Positions 58,211 to 64,000 of a stretch of DNA of 64,000 nucleotides are shown here, in pieces. This DNA comes from Clostridiales bacterium (GTDB taxonomy: Bacteria > Bacillota > Clostridia > Lachnospirales > Lachnospiraceae). The stretch lies in NCBI GenBank assembly GCA_012839295.1, contig DUNO01000002.1, forward strand, positions 1 to 64,000. Direction: 5' to 3'. Numbering within the stretch: the stretch's first letter is position 1; every line of letters starts with the position of its first letter. The notes beneath the pieces were generated by a model that worked only from the letters and a program-made list of their open reading frames with translations, was not told the origin of the DNA and made no database searches. The translations under genes and the position numbers were made by a program.

Positions 58211-58375
58211 GTGTATTCTCCATTCTTTTACTTACTGCTGCAAATAAATTATTACTATATATTATACCCTGCTTCCTGTTATATTACAAAGCAAATTCCA
58301 ATATTCAGGATGAATGGCCATAGACCGGCATCCGTCAGGATTCCCTTGGATACCTATCCGTCGTTCATCTACCGC

Positions 58376-58819
58376 TTATTCATCCTCACCGCTCAAATCC
58401 GATGTACAATGGGGGCATCTTGTTGCGCTGATGCTGATATCGGAGCGGCAATATGGGCAGGCCTTTGTAGTAGGAGCTGCCGCAGGCTCCGGCTTTTTCA
58501 GCTTGTTGATCCAGCGTACCATTAAAAAGACAACAAAAGCCATAATCAGAAAGTTTAATACCCCCGAGATGAAAAGGCCGTAATTGACTGTAGGCGCCCC
58601 TACGCTCTGGGCATCCTGCAAAGTTACATAATGCTTTCCATCCAATGAGATGAACCAGTTAGTAAAGTTAATCTGGCGGGTAAACAAGCCTAATATGGGC
58701 ATTATTATATCATTTACCAGGGAATTGACGATACTGCTGAATGCACCGCCGATGATGATACCTACTGCCAGATCAATCATATTTCCCCGTAACGCAAATT
58801 TCCTAAATTCCTTTAACAT
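58376..58819 (-). CDS. mscL: Large-conductance mechanosensitive channel with C-terminal zinc ribbon
   Basis: 147 aa. The N-terminal pore helix (RGNMIDLAVGIIIGGAFSSIVNSLVNDIIMP in two parts) and the second segment (LIMAFVVFLMVRWINKLKK) are standard MscL, which releases solutes during hypo-osmotic shock. After residue 110 there is an extra Pro/Ala linker and a zinc ribbon: Cys121, Cys124, Cys135, Cys138 in CPYCRS and CPHCTS. Ordinary MscL ends near residue 130. The ribbon is in the cytoplasm. GGAAGAGAGG precedes the ATG. The gene stands alone between yqeG and the R3 repeats. Confidence 0.93.
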   Translation of the reverse strand: MLKEFRKFALRGNMIDLAVGIIIGGAFSSIVNSLVNDIIMPILGLFTRQINFTNWFISLDGKHYVTLQDAQSVGAPTVNYGLFISGVLNFLIMAFVVFLMVRWINKLKKPEPAAAPTTKACPYCRSDISISATRCPHCTSDLSGEDE

Positions 58820-58848
58820 ATCCTCTCTTCCTCCTATGTGGACTAAAA

Positions 58849-59063
58849 ATAATATAAGTTATGAGAAGTTGTCCTTTAACTTCTCATAAAAGGCGCTGCA
58901 CTTACGCCGTGCATCTCGATTATTGAATCATGGTTTCGATTCAATAATATAAGTTATGAGAAGTTGTCTTTTAACTTCTCATAAAAGGCGCTGTTTTTGC
59001 GCCGTGCAAAGTGTGCCCCAAGGGGCGTACCGATTATCGGAACATGTATTTAGTTCCGATAAT
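58849..59063. repeat. Repeat R3: two tandem hairpin units
   Basis: Two near-identical units (hp1 starts at 58861 and 58956, period 95). Each has: hp1 atgagaagtt/aacttctcat (58861-58887; 58956-58982); hp2 ggcg/cgcc (58892-58908) or ggcgc/gcgcc (58987-59003); then an 11-bp hp3. hp3 differs in sequence but not in shape: attattgaatc/gattcaataat (58919-58948) and attatcggaac/gttccgataat (59033-59063). The second unit also holds a gcccc-aag-gggc stem. It lies between mscL and the GNAT gene, in a 468-base gap; 59064-59287 is AT-rich and otherwise unremarkable. Confidence 0.8.
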
Positions 59064-59287
59064 ATCTTCTATTCATTCATTATAATACTTTGATCAGAAT
59101 TCATAAAGTCTTTTGGGCAAAAATTATTTATTTCAACCGGCTCAAAATTTTTTATTACTAAAAAGATTACACTTCTACTGCTATGGCTTATCCCCTCTGC
59201 ATATTAATATTTGTCATAATACAGTTTCAACCGGTATATGTTCTAAAAGGATGCAATAACATATTTAGGGCATAGGAGAGATCGGGT

Positions 59288-59842
59288 ATGCAGCATAAGG
59301 GGACAAATACCATTGAAACAATCCGGCTGGTGCTTCGCCGGTTCCGCATCGAGGATGCAGGAGCCATGTACCGGAATTGGGCGGGAGATCCACAGGTATG
59401 TAAATACCTTTCCTGGGGACCGCATAGGGATGAGGCCGCCTCCCGAAGCAGGATCAGGGAATGGGTGAGCCGTTACGGGGAACAGAATTTCTATGTATGG
59501 GCAATTGAAATAAAGAATCAGGGGATGCCTGTGGGCTCCATCAGTGTAGAGATATCCAACGAACAGACCTCAACCTGTGAGATTGGCTACTGTATCGGAA
59601 GGGATTATTGGAACCGGGGCATTATGACAGAAGCGTTAAGGGCCATCATGCATTATCTATTTTTTGAGATAGGTTATGTGATGATTCAGGCAAAGCATGA
59701 TATACTTAATACAGCCTCTGGAAAGGTCATGCAAAAGGCGGGGATGAAATACGCAAGGCTTGAGACAAATGTGGGAACCAGAAGGGACGGCACCCAGTAT
59801 GACTGTGTTGTTTACCAGAAAAATATAGCTGACCAGGAATAA
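59288..59842 (+). CDS. GNAT family N-acetyltransferase, RimJ/RimL-like
   Basis: 184 aa. LRRFRIEDAGAMYRNWAGDP is the typical start of this group, then VWAIEIKNQGMPVGSISVEI, IGYCIGRDYWNRGIMTEALR (acetyl-CoA loop R/Q-x-x-G-x-G/A shape WNRGIMTEALRAI) and NTASGKVMQKAGM. It acetylates an unknown amino group, often an N-terminus of a protein or a small antibiotic. The end reads RRDGTQYDCVVYQKN. The start is ATG 59288, with a weak AGGAGAG site 12-17 bases upstream. A related C-terminal fragment is seen at 62930-63013. Confidence 0.9.
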   Translation: MQHKGTNTIETIRLVLRRFRIEDAGAMYRNWAGDPQVCKYLSWGPHRDEAASRSRIREWVSRYGEQNFYVWAIEIKNQGMPVGSISVEISNEQTSTCEIGYCIGRDYWNRGIMTEALRAIMHYLFFEIGYVMIQAKHDILNTASGKVMQKAGMKYARLETNVGTRRDGTQYDCVVYQKNIADQE

Positions 59843-59866
59843 ATGCAGCATCACTGGGCAGGAAAT

Positions 59867-60418
59867 CTAAAAACAGGTTTCCTGCCCAGTTTCTATGTAG
59901 CTAATTGGATACTGGGGATACTTCGCCTTCCATCCCTCTAAATCAACAAAAAGAAATTCATCAATAACATGACGGCATATTTCCCTTCTCATCCGATAAG
60001 AAAAAGGTAAATGAGTGAGCAACTTAGCAATTAATCTCTTCTTTAAAGCTTCGTCCATACCCAAGTTGGTTTCCATCAATAAAACATACTGTACCGGCTT
60101 ATCTGCTTGATTTTTATTACAGGCCCAAACCAGAAACATCGTTCCATAAAATTTTCTCGCCACCCTTTTCCAAAATGGTTCCTCTTCTATTTTTTTCTGA
60201 AACGCTTGTGGGTTGTCCGCATTTTTTATATTAGCATTTTTATATTCCAGGCATATCAATTTTCTTTCATCTTCCACCACAAAATCCACATCTGATAAAT
60301 ACTCTGAATACATGCTTGCCAGCGTATGTGGCTCAAACACGCTTAATGCCTTTGAAAAATCAAACTGCATTTTCCCATTTTCGTCTTGTAAAACTTTGTC
60401 ATGCTCCACTTTTTCCAT
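59867..60418 (-). CDS. Putative PD-(D/E)XK-type nuclease partner of the AAA ATPase
   Basis: 183 aa. The core LSDVDFVVEDERKLICLEYK has D43/D45 about 14 residues before E58-Y59-K60, the spacing and strand pattern of a PD-(D/E)XK site (D, then E-x-K), with a helix Glu (SEYLSD) before it. A following helix (AFQKKIEEEPFWKRVARKF) and a hydrophobic strand (MFLVWAC) complete the expected core. AAGGAG lies before ATG 60418, and the ATPase stops 11 bases upstream. The overall family is not recognised. A nuclease effector of a two-gene system is inferred. Confidence 0.6.
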   Translation of the reverse strand: MEKVEHDKVLQDENGKMQFDFSKALSVFEPHTLASMYSEYLSDVDFVVEDERKLICLEYKNANIKNADNPQAFQKKIEEEPFWKRVARKFYGTMFLVWACNKNQADKPVQYVLLMETNLGMDEALKKRLIAKLLTHLPFSYRMRREICRHVIDEFLFVDLEGWKAKYPQYPISYIETGQETCF

Positions 60419-60429
60419 TCGCTCCTTCT

Positions 60430-61542
60430 CTAATCAGCCATGTTCTTTTCCAAAGCCTCATCCAGTAAACGGTCATCTGCCATAACAATCTTATTTCCTT
60501 TTAACTCACTCAGGTAAAAGGCTGATTTTCCATAAACTTCGGTCACATCCTTGTTTTCTGTTTCAATTGGTTTATATTCTGATGCCACCTCTGCGGAGGC
60601 CCGATACAAATTGTGATACATCACCTGTGCTTCTTTTCTTCTTCGGATTTCAAAATATTTGGCAAGATTATAGCTGTGAGTTGCCACAAATATTTGTACC
60701 CCGGCCTCTTCTAATTGTAACAAAACATCCACCACAAGTGGAAACAGCTCTGGGTTCAGATTCGCTTCGGGTTCATCCCATAACAGAACAGTATCCTTTT
60801 CCAATAATCCATTCCGAATTAATTTCCACAACAATCCCAGTTTTCTTAGTCCTTCTGCTTCCAAAGAAAAATCTATCTTTCTTCCATCTAATTTCAACAC
60901 ATAAAAGGTATCATCCTCCATAATAATCGTTCCATCAATTACTTTGCTGATTTCTCTTAGAATATTTTCCATATAAGGCGGTATTTCCCTCGCTTCCGGC
61001 AAGGAAGCATTTACAATAATATCTACTTGAGTCCCGTCAAATGGCAGCTTATATTTCTGATTCAATGCCAGGAAGCCTTTTGAGTGAGATAGCATTTCTG
61101 TTGTTGGAATAAATACAGACTGTATATTCAATCCCAGCCACTGCTCATAATCAAAAATCCCTTTATGTGATAAGCTGTTAGTAAACGTATTCTTTCCATC
61201 AGATACTTCAAAATAAGAATAATCTTCTTTGCTTCCATTATTTTTCAGTAAATCAGAATCTGATAAATTATTAGAGAAAAACTTTATCAGTTTATCAGTT
61301 TTTCCAATATCAGTTTTTTGAATGGACCATTGGGTTGCTGCATAAATCATTTTTAATAAAGTAGTCTTTCCAACACCATTTTCTCCAATCAGCACATTAA
61401 TTCCATCTCCAAATTGTAATCTAAATGAATCATTAAGCACATCCCCTTCTTTAATATCATAGGTATTGCAATCCTCATTATTCTTCCGCCATTGTCTTTG
61501 AAATGCCATTACGTTTAAGACTTTAATTGATTTAATTGCCAT
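60430..61542 (-). CDS. AAA/ABC-type ATPase (OLD/RloA-like, no TOPRIM)
   Basis: 370 aa. Walker A is GENGVGKTT (residues 53-61), Walker B is VLLWDEPEANLNPE (D256, E257), and the switch His289 is in VATHSYNLAKYF. A degenerate signature SLEAEGLRKLGLL precedes Walker B. This is the AAA_21/AAA_15 group found with nucleases in phage-defence systems. The C-terminus has no TOPRIM nuclease, but a nuclease-like gene follows 11 bases later. ATG 61542 (MAIKSIKVLNVM) is preceded by GGAGG. A fragment of an XRE regulator gene ends 17 bases upstream. Confidence 0.85.
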   Translation of the reverse strand: MAIKSIKVLNVMAFQRQWRKNNEDCNTYDIKEGDVLNDSFRLQFGDGINVLIGENGVGKTTLLKMIYAATQWSIQKTDIGKTDKLIKFFSNNLSDSDLLKNNGSKEDYSYFEVSDGKNTFTNSLSHKGIFDYEQWLGLNIQSVFIPTTEMLSHSKGFLALNQKYKLPFDGTQVDIIVNASLPEAREIPPYMENILREISKVIDGTIIMEDDTFYVLKLDGRKIDFSLEAEGLRKLGLLWKLIRNGLLEKDTVLLWDEPEANLNPELFPLVVDVLLQLEEAGVQIFVATHSYNLAKYFEIRRRKEAQVMYHNLYRASAEVASEYKPIETENKDVTEVYGKSAFYLSELKGNKIVMADDRLLDEALEKNMAD

Positions 61543-61559
61543 TTTTATACCTCCATCTA

Positions 61560-61685
61560 TCATCTATCCATGATGTCATCCACCGTACACCTCATCGACC
61601 GGCAGACTTTTATAATAATATCCGCTGATATCACTTCATTGTGGACCAACTTCTCCCGTGTTCCAATTTCTTTTCTCCTTAATGC
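61560..61685 (-). pseudogene. Remnant of an XRE HTH regulator upstream of the ATPase
   Basis: The minus strand encodes 41 residues that read like the C-terminal half of a YozG-type XRE HTH: REKLVHNEVISADIIIKVCR and SMRCTVDDIMDR, ending at TGA (61560-61562). The frame is closed upstream by TAA directly before 61685 and has no start codon or N-terminal helices. It is probably a decayed regulator once encoded with the ATPase-nuclease pair. The rest of the 61543-61918 gap holds only the promoter region of the secreted-protein gene. Confidence 0.55.
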
Positions 61686-61815
61686 TTACGTACAACAATC
61701 TTTAGTTACATTTACCCATTATGTAAAAGTATACCACAAACCCCCTATACTTTAAAGCAAAAAACATCCTAAATCACAGTCAATTTATTTTTATTGTTGG
61801 GGAGTGAACAGTAAC

Positions 61816-61882
61816 TTTTATTGACCTTTTATTGACAAATGGAAAAATACCACTTGTAACTTTTTTCCTGTAATGTTATACT
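61816..61882 (+). promoter_or_regulatory. Promoter and 11-bp direct repeats before the secreted-protein gene
   Basis: TTTTATTGAC occurs twice, 61816-61825 and 61827-61836, a period of 11 bases. Then come a -35 TTGTAA (61854-61859), a 17-base spacer, and an extended -10 TGTTATACT (hexamer TATACT 61877-61882). The start ATG is 37 bases after the -10. The direct repeats suggest an activator or response-regulator site. Confidence 0.6.
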
Positions 61883-61918
61883 GTAATTGGAAGCTTAATA
61901 ATCGAAAGGCGGATTTAC

Positions 61919-62548
61919 ATGAAAAAACTTAGTAAACTGCTATTCAGTACAATTGTTGCTTCAATTATGGTCTTTATACCAACAATTTCCGTAAATGCTA
62001 AAATTGTTGAAACTGCTAATATTGGCGAAATTCAAAAAATTTTAGATACGGTCAATAAAGTTGTTGAAAAAGAATCAGCAAATATTAACTACTTTGAGAA
62101 TGGCACAAAATCTATAGATGTTTATGTAGATGGAAAAAAAGAAGGAACCGTTACTTTTGAAACAAAAAAGATTGATACTGGAAGTGTCCATCCCAATTGG
62201 GAAGGTGTAGTTACTGATGGTAATTGGGTTCATACTAGAACATACGATATAGGTGTAAGCGGATCCGCAACACTCCAAACCAATTATACTGTATCAGGAA
62301 TGGCAACTCGTATTACCCCAACTAGCACAACAGCTTATGCAACTCCTCCCGTTGGTTATAAACTAGACACTACTTCATCTTATTACTCTATAGTTAGTAG
62401 TGATATGTTTAATGCATATGGGAGTTACACTTACTCAATACCAGTTATAAATCTCCCTCTCACTTATAAGATAACTTGCGGTTTTTGGATATTTAGTCCA
62501 GATGCCGAAGGGAAAAACTTGGTAATATCAAGTGGTATTTCTTTATAA
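61919..62548 (+). CDS. Secreted protein of unknown function
   Basis: 209 aa with a clear Sec signal peptide (MKKLSKLLFSTIVASIMVFI then a cleavage-like SVNAK near residue 27). The mature part starts with a helix (IVETANIGEIQKILDTVNKV) and continues as a Thr/Ser/Tyr-rich, mostly beta region (VDGKKEGTVTFETKKI, SATLQTNYTVSGMATRITPT) ending in CGFWIF. No enzyme motif or family was recognised. A small membrane protein gene follows 34 bases later. Low GC and an own promoter suggest an acquired unit. A bacteriocin-like or antigen-like role is only a guess. Confidence 0.7.
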   Translation: MKKLSKLLFSTIVASIMVFIPTISVNAKIVETANIGEIQKILDTVNKVVEKESANINYFENGTKSIDVYVDGKKEGTVTFETKKIDTGSVHPNWEGVVTDGNWVHTRTYDIGVSGSATLQTNYTVSGMATRITPTSTTAYATPPVGYKLDTTSSYYSIVSSDMFNAYGSYTYSIPVINLPLTYKITCGFWIFSPDAEGKNLVISSGISL

Positions 62549-62582
62549 AATAAAACTCAATGATAGGAATGAGCTAGATTCG

Positions 62583-62849
62583 ATGAATATTGATAATTTA
62601 AAAACGGCAATGATAATATCTCTTCCATTTATAATCTGGGTTCTGCTTATTATTGCCACAGCAGTAATAATTTCCTTTACCTTATATAAATCTAAAAGAA
62701 TCAAACACAATACCTTTGGATTAATATTCAAAATATCATTAGCACTGTTAATACTTAGTGTTATTTGCGTTATCGGATATTATATGATATTTGATCCAGC
62801 GGCAGAAATCAACATACAAGTAATGAATTTAACTTCAAAACTTAATTAA
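62583..62849 (+). CDS. Small membrane protein paired with the secreted protein
   Basis: 88 aa with two membrane segments: IISLPFIIWVLLIIATAVII and IFKISLALLILSVICVIGYYMIF, separated by a basic loop (KSKRIKHNTF). The start ATG 62583 (MNIDNLKTAM) fits better than the upstream ATG at 62532, which overlaps the previous gene by 17 bases. The ribosome-binding site is weak. Immediately downstream is a 14-bp stem (62863-62897). An immunity or anchoring partner of the secreted protein is possible but unproven. Confidence 0.65.
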   Translation: MNIDNLKTAMIISLPFIIWVLLIIATAVIISFTLYKSKRIKHNTFGLIFKISLALLILSVICVIGYYMIFDPAAEINIQVMNLTSKLN

Positions 62850-62862
62850 GCTTCCTCTCATC

Positions 62863-62897
62863 GGGCAGCCGCAAAACTAATGATTTTGCGGCTGCCC
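62863..62897. terminator. Strong hairpin after the secreted/membrane gene pair
   Basis: gggcagccgcaaaa (62863-62876) pairs perfectly with ttttgcggctgccc (62884-62897), 14 bp with a 7-base loop. No T-tract is present, so it may work by structure or with another factor. Confidence 0.7.
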
Positions 62898-62929
62898 ACT
62901 TGATGCCCTGCATTTTCATTATTATATTA

Positions 62930-63013
62930 TTATGCCGAATCGATACTTTTCTGATAGACCACACAGTCATAGCGGATACCATCCCTTCCAATGCTGTACC
63001 GGGGGAAACTGTA
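62930..63013 (-). pseudogene. C-terminal remnant of a GNAT acetyltransferase
   Basis: The minus strand reads YSFPRYSIGRDGIRYDCVVY then QKSIDSA and a stop at 62930-62932. This matches the end of the GNAT gene at 59288-59842 (RRDGTQYDCVVYQKN) at most positions. A TAA lies directly upstream, so only the last ~27 codons remain. It is probably the leftover of an acetyltransferase copy. No other recognisable content was found in 63014-63150. Confidence 0.6.
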
Positions 63014-63158
63014 TTATGACAAATTTTCTATGGCCACACTAAGGTTTCTTTCCTTTGGGTTACGGAAATAGCCTCTTCATTTTTTCTATCATGCATCTGG
63101 GAACAGGAAAACAGCGTTCAGAGCAATACAATGAAGTTTCAGGCAGAACCCTGAAAAA

Positions 63159-63191
63159 GCAGGGGGAATCCGCCCCGCGGAGCCCCCCTGC
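63159..63191 (-). terminator. Terminator after pheT
   Basis: gcaggggg (from 63159) pairs with cccccctgc (to 63191), with a compact GC-rich loop region. On the minus strand the 3' arm is followed by TTTTTC (complement 63153-63158). Confidence 0.85.
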
Positions 63192-63202
63192 CTGATCATT
63201 TA

Positions 63203-64000
63203 TTATTTACGGATCACGATGCCCTTTGTCTCAAACAATGCCAGCAATTCATCCACCATCGCCTGGATCTCCTGTCCCTCCAGGGTTCTTTCCTTTGATA
63301 TGAACTCAAAGCGCACTGTCACGCTTTTCTTTCCGGGTAAAAGCTTCTCATCCTCGAAGATATCAACCAGGTGGAAGCCTTGGAGGTATTCGCACTTATA
63401 TTCCTTCACATAGCTGACGATATTTTCATAGCGGAGGGATTTATCTGCCAGTAAGCTCAGGTCAATTGTCACTCCCGGGTATTTACTGATCTCTGAATAA
63501 CGAAGCGGCTCCTTTGTAACCTTCTCTAACTGTCCAAGGTCAATTTCAGCAAAGGCGACATTCAATTTTTTGTCCAGCTTATTCTTGATCTTTGGGTTGA
63601 TCACAGAGAAGTATCCAAGCTCTTCCCCTGCCAGCCTGATGCGTGCACTATTTACCGGATGGACATAATTGTATTTTGCCAGCTCCTCCGAAACGGCGAA
63701 GGTAGGGCGGAGGTTCTTAATTGACAGCAGGAGCTGTTCTACGATCTCCTTACATTTGAAATAAATCTCTTTATCGCCCAGCTTCTTGCTGGCTACGGCA
63801 ATACCCAGCCTTTTACGCTCATCACACAGGCCGTCTTCCCTTAGCCCGTTAGCTACGCGGCCAATTTCAAACATGCCCATCTCCGGGTTGGAATCTACAT
63901 TCTTTGCTACAAACCCAAGCAAGCTTGGAATCATGGTAGAACGGATTGTATCATTCTCTGCCGTAATGGAATTGATAATGCGGATATTCGGCTCTGTAAT
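63203..64000 (-). CDS. pheT: Phenylalanine-tRNA ligase beta subunit, C-terminal part (partial)
   Basis: The frame is open to the window's right edge, so only about the last 265 residues are seen; translation begins inside the gene (ITEPNIRIINSITAEN upstream of the first ATG at 63934). It has the B5/core end (STMIPSLLGFVAKNVDSNPE, MFEIGRVANGL) and the C-terminal FDX-ACB anticodon-binding domain (YPGVTIDLSLLADKS, KSVTVRFEFISKERTL, VDELLALFETKGIVIRK). With PheS it charges tRNA-Phe. The upstream gene pheS should lie beyond 64000. Confidence 0.95.
   Translation of the reverse strand: MTEPNIRIINSITAENDTIRSTMIPSLLGFVAKNVDSNPEMGMFEIGRVANGLREDGLCDERKRLGIAVASKKLGDKEIYFKCKEIVEQLLLSIKNLRPTFAVSEELAKYNYVHPVNSARIRLAGEELGYFSVINPKIKNKLDKKLNVAFAEIDLGQLEKVTKEPLRYSEISKYPGVTIDLSLLADKSLRYENIVSYVKEYKCEYLQGFHLVDIFEDEKLLPGKKSVTVRFEFISKERTLEGQEIQAMVDELLALFETKGIVIRK

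Noticed and set aside
61570-61755. 61-aa ORF on the plus strand upstream of the secreted protein
   Set aside because: It is the complement of the XRE remnant, which matches a known family on the minus strand.

Overview
The window looks like chromosomal DNA of an anaerobic, endospore-forming, low-to-mid GC Firmicute, most likely Lachnospiraceae (a Lachnoclostridium/Anaerocolumna-like organism). The reasons are the complete spoIIIAA-AH operon, strong AGGAGG ribosome-binding sites, the YesMN/LplBC-type sugar uptake cluster, DUF975- and DUF3877-type proteins, and clostridial orders such as yqeG-aroK-aroQ-pepP-efp and argR-nadK-tlyA-dxs-ispA-xseB-xseA-nusB-asp23. No rRNA, tRNA or CRISPR was seen. 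Most genes lie on the minus strand.

Layout. 0.2-6.4 kb: a two-component-controlled carbohydrate ABC importer (binding lipoprotein, two permeases, YesN/YesM; no ATPase in the window). 6.6-13.3 kb: an FAD oxidoreductase, an AraC regulator fused to a GH39-like domain, a MATE exporter and a DUF975 protein with a Gln/Asn/Tyr-rich tail. 13.8-22.4 kb: a cyclic beta-1,2-glucan synthase split into two adjacent proteins. 22.5-25.2 kb (+): a subtilase and a leaderless RbsB-like protein. 25.3-27.6 kb: flotillin and its NfeD partner. 28-35.8 kb: small membrane, acetyltransferase, hydrolase and methionine aminopeptidase genes, then an ABC transporter operon with an XRE regulator and a 53-aa membrane peptide. 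35.9-44.9 kb: housekeeping genes (YebC, ArgR, NAD kinase, TlyA, DXS, prenyl synthase, exonuclease VII, NusB, Asp23). 45-50.4 kb: spoIIIA. 50.6-58.8 kb: aroE, a probable 27-aa Cys-rich peptide gene, an XRE-desulfoferrodoxin fusion, a PadR operon, efp, pepP, aroQ, aroK, yqeG and mscL. 58.85-63.2 kb: an accessory, AT-richer stretch with a hairpin repeat array, a GNAT gene, an ATPase plus PD-(D/E)XK-like nuclease pair behind a decayed XRE gene, a secreted protein/membrane protein pair and a GNAT remnant. The window ends inside pheT.

The best candidates for something undescribed are: the ATPase/nuclease cassette (59.87-61.69 kb), which resembles a compact defence module; the 27-aa Cys-rich peptide with its own promoter, ribosome-binding site and terminator (51.56-51.72 kb); the XRE-superoxide-reductase-like regulator (52.4-53.0 kb); the split glucan synthase; and several intergenic repeat families. 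Those families are a long palindrome near 51.9 kb and at the left edge, a 61-bp unit upstream of three minus-strand genes, and a tandem hairpin array near 58.9 kb whose third stem keeps its shape but not its sequence. Start sites were re-chosen wherever a ribosome-binding site pointed to an internal ATG, GTG or TTG. All calls rest on reading the sequence; no database search was run.
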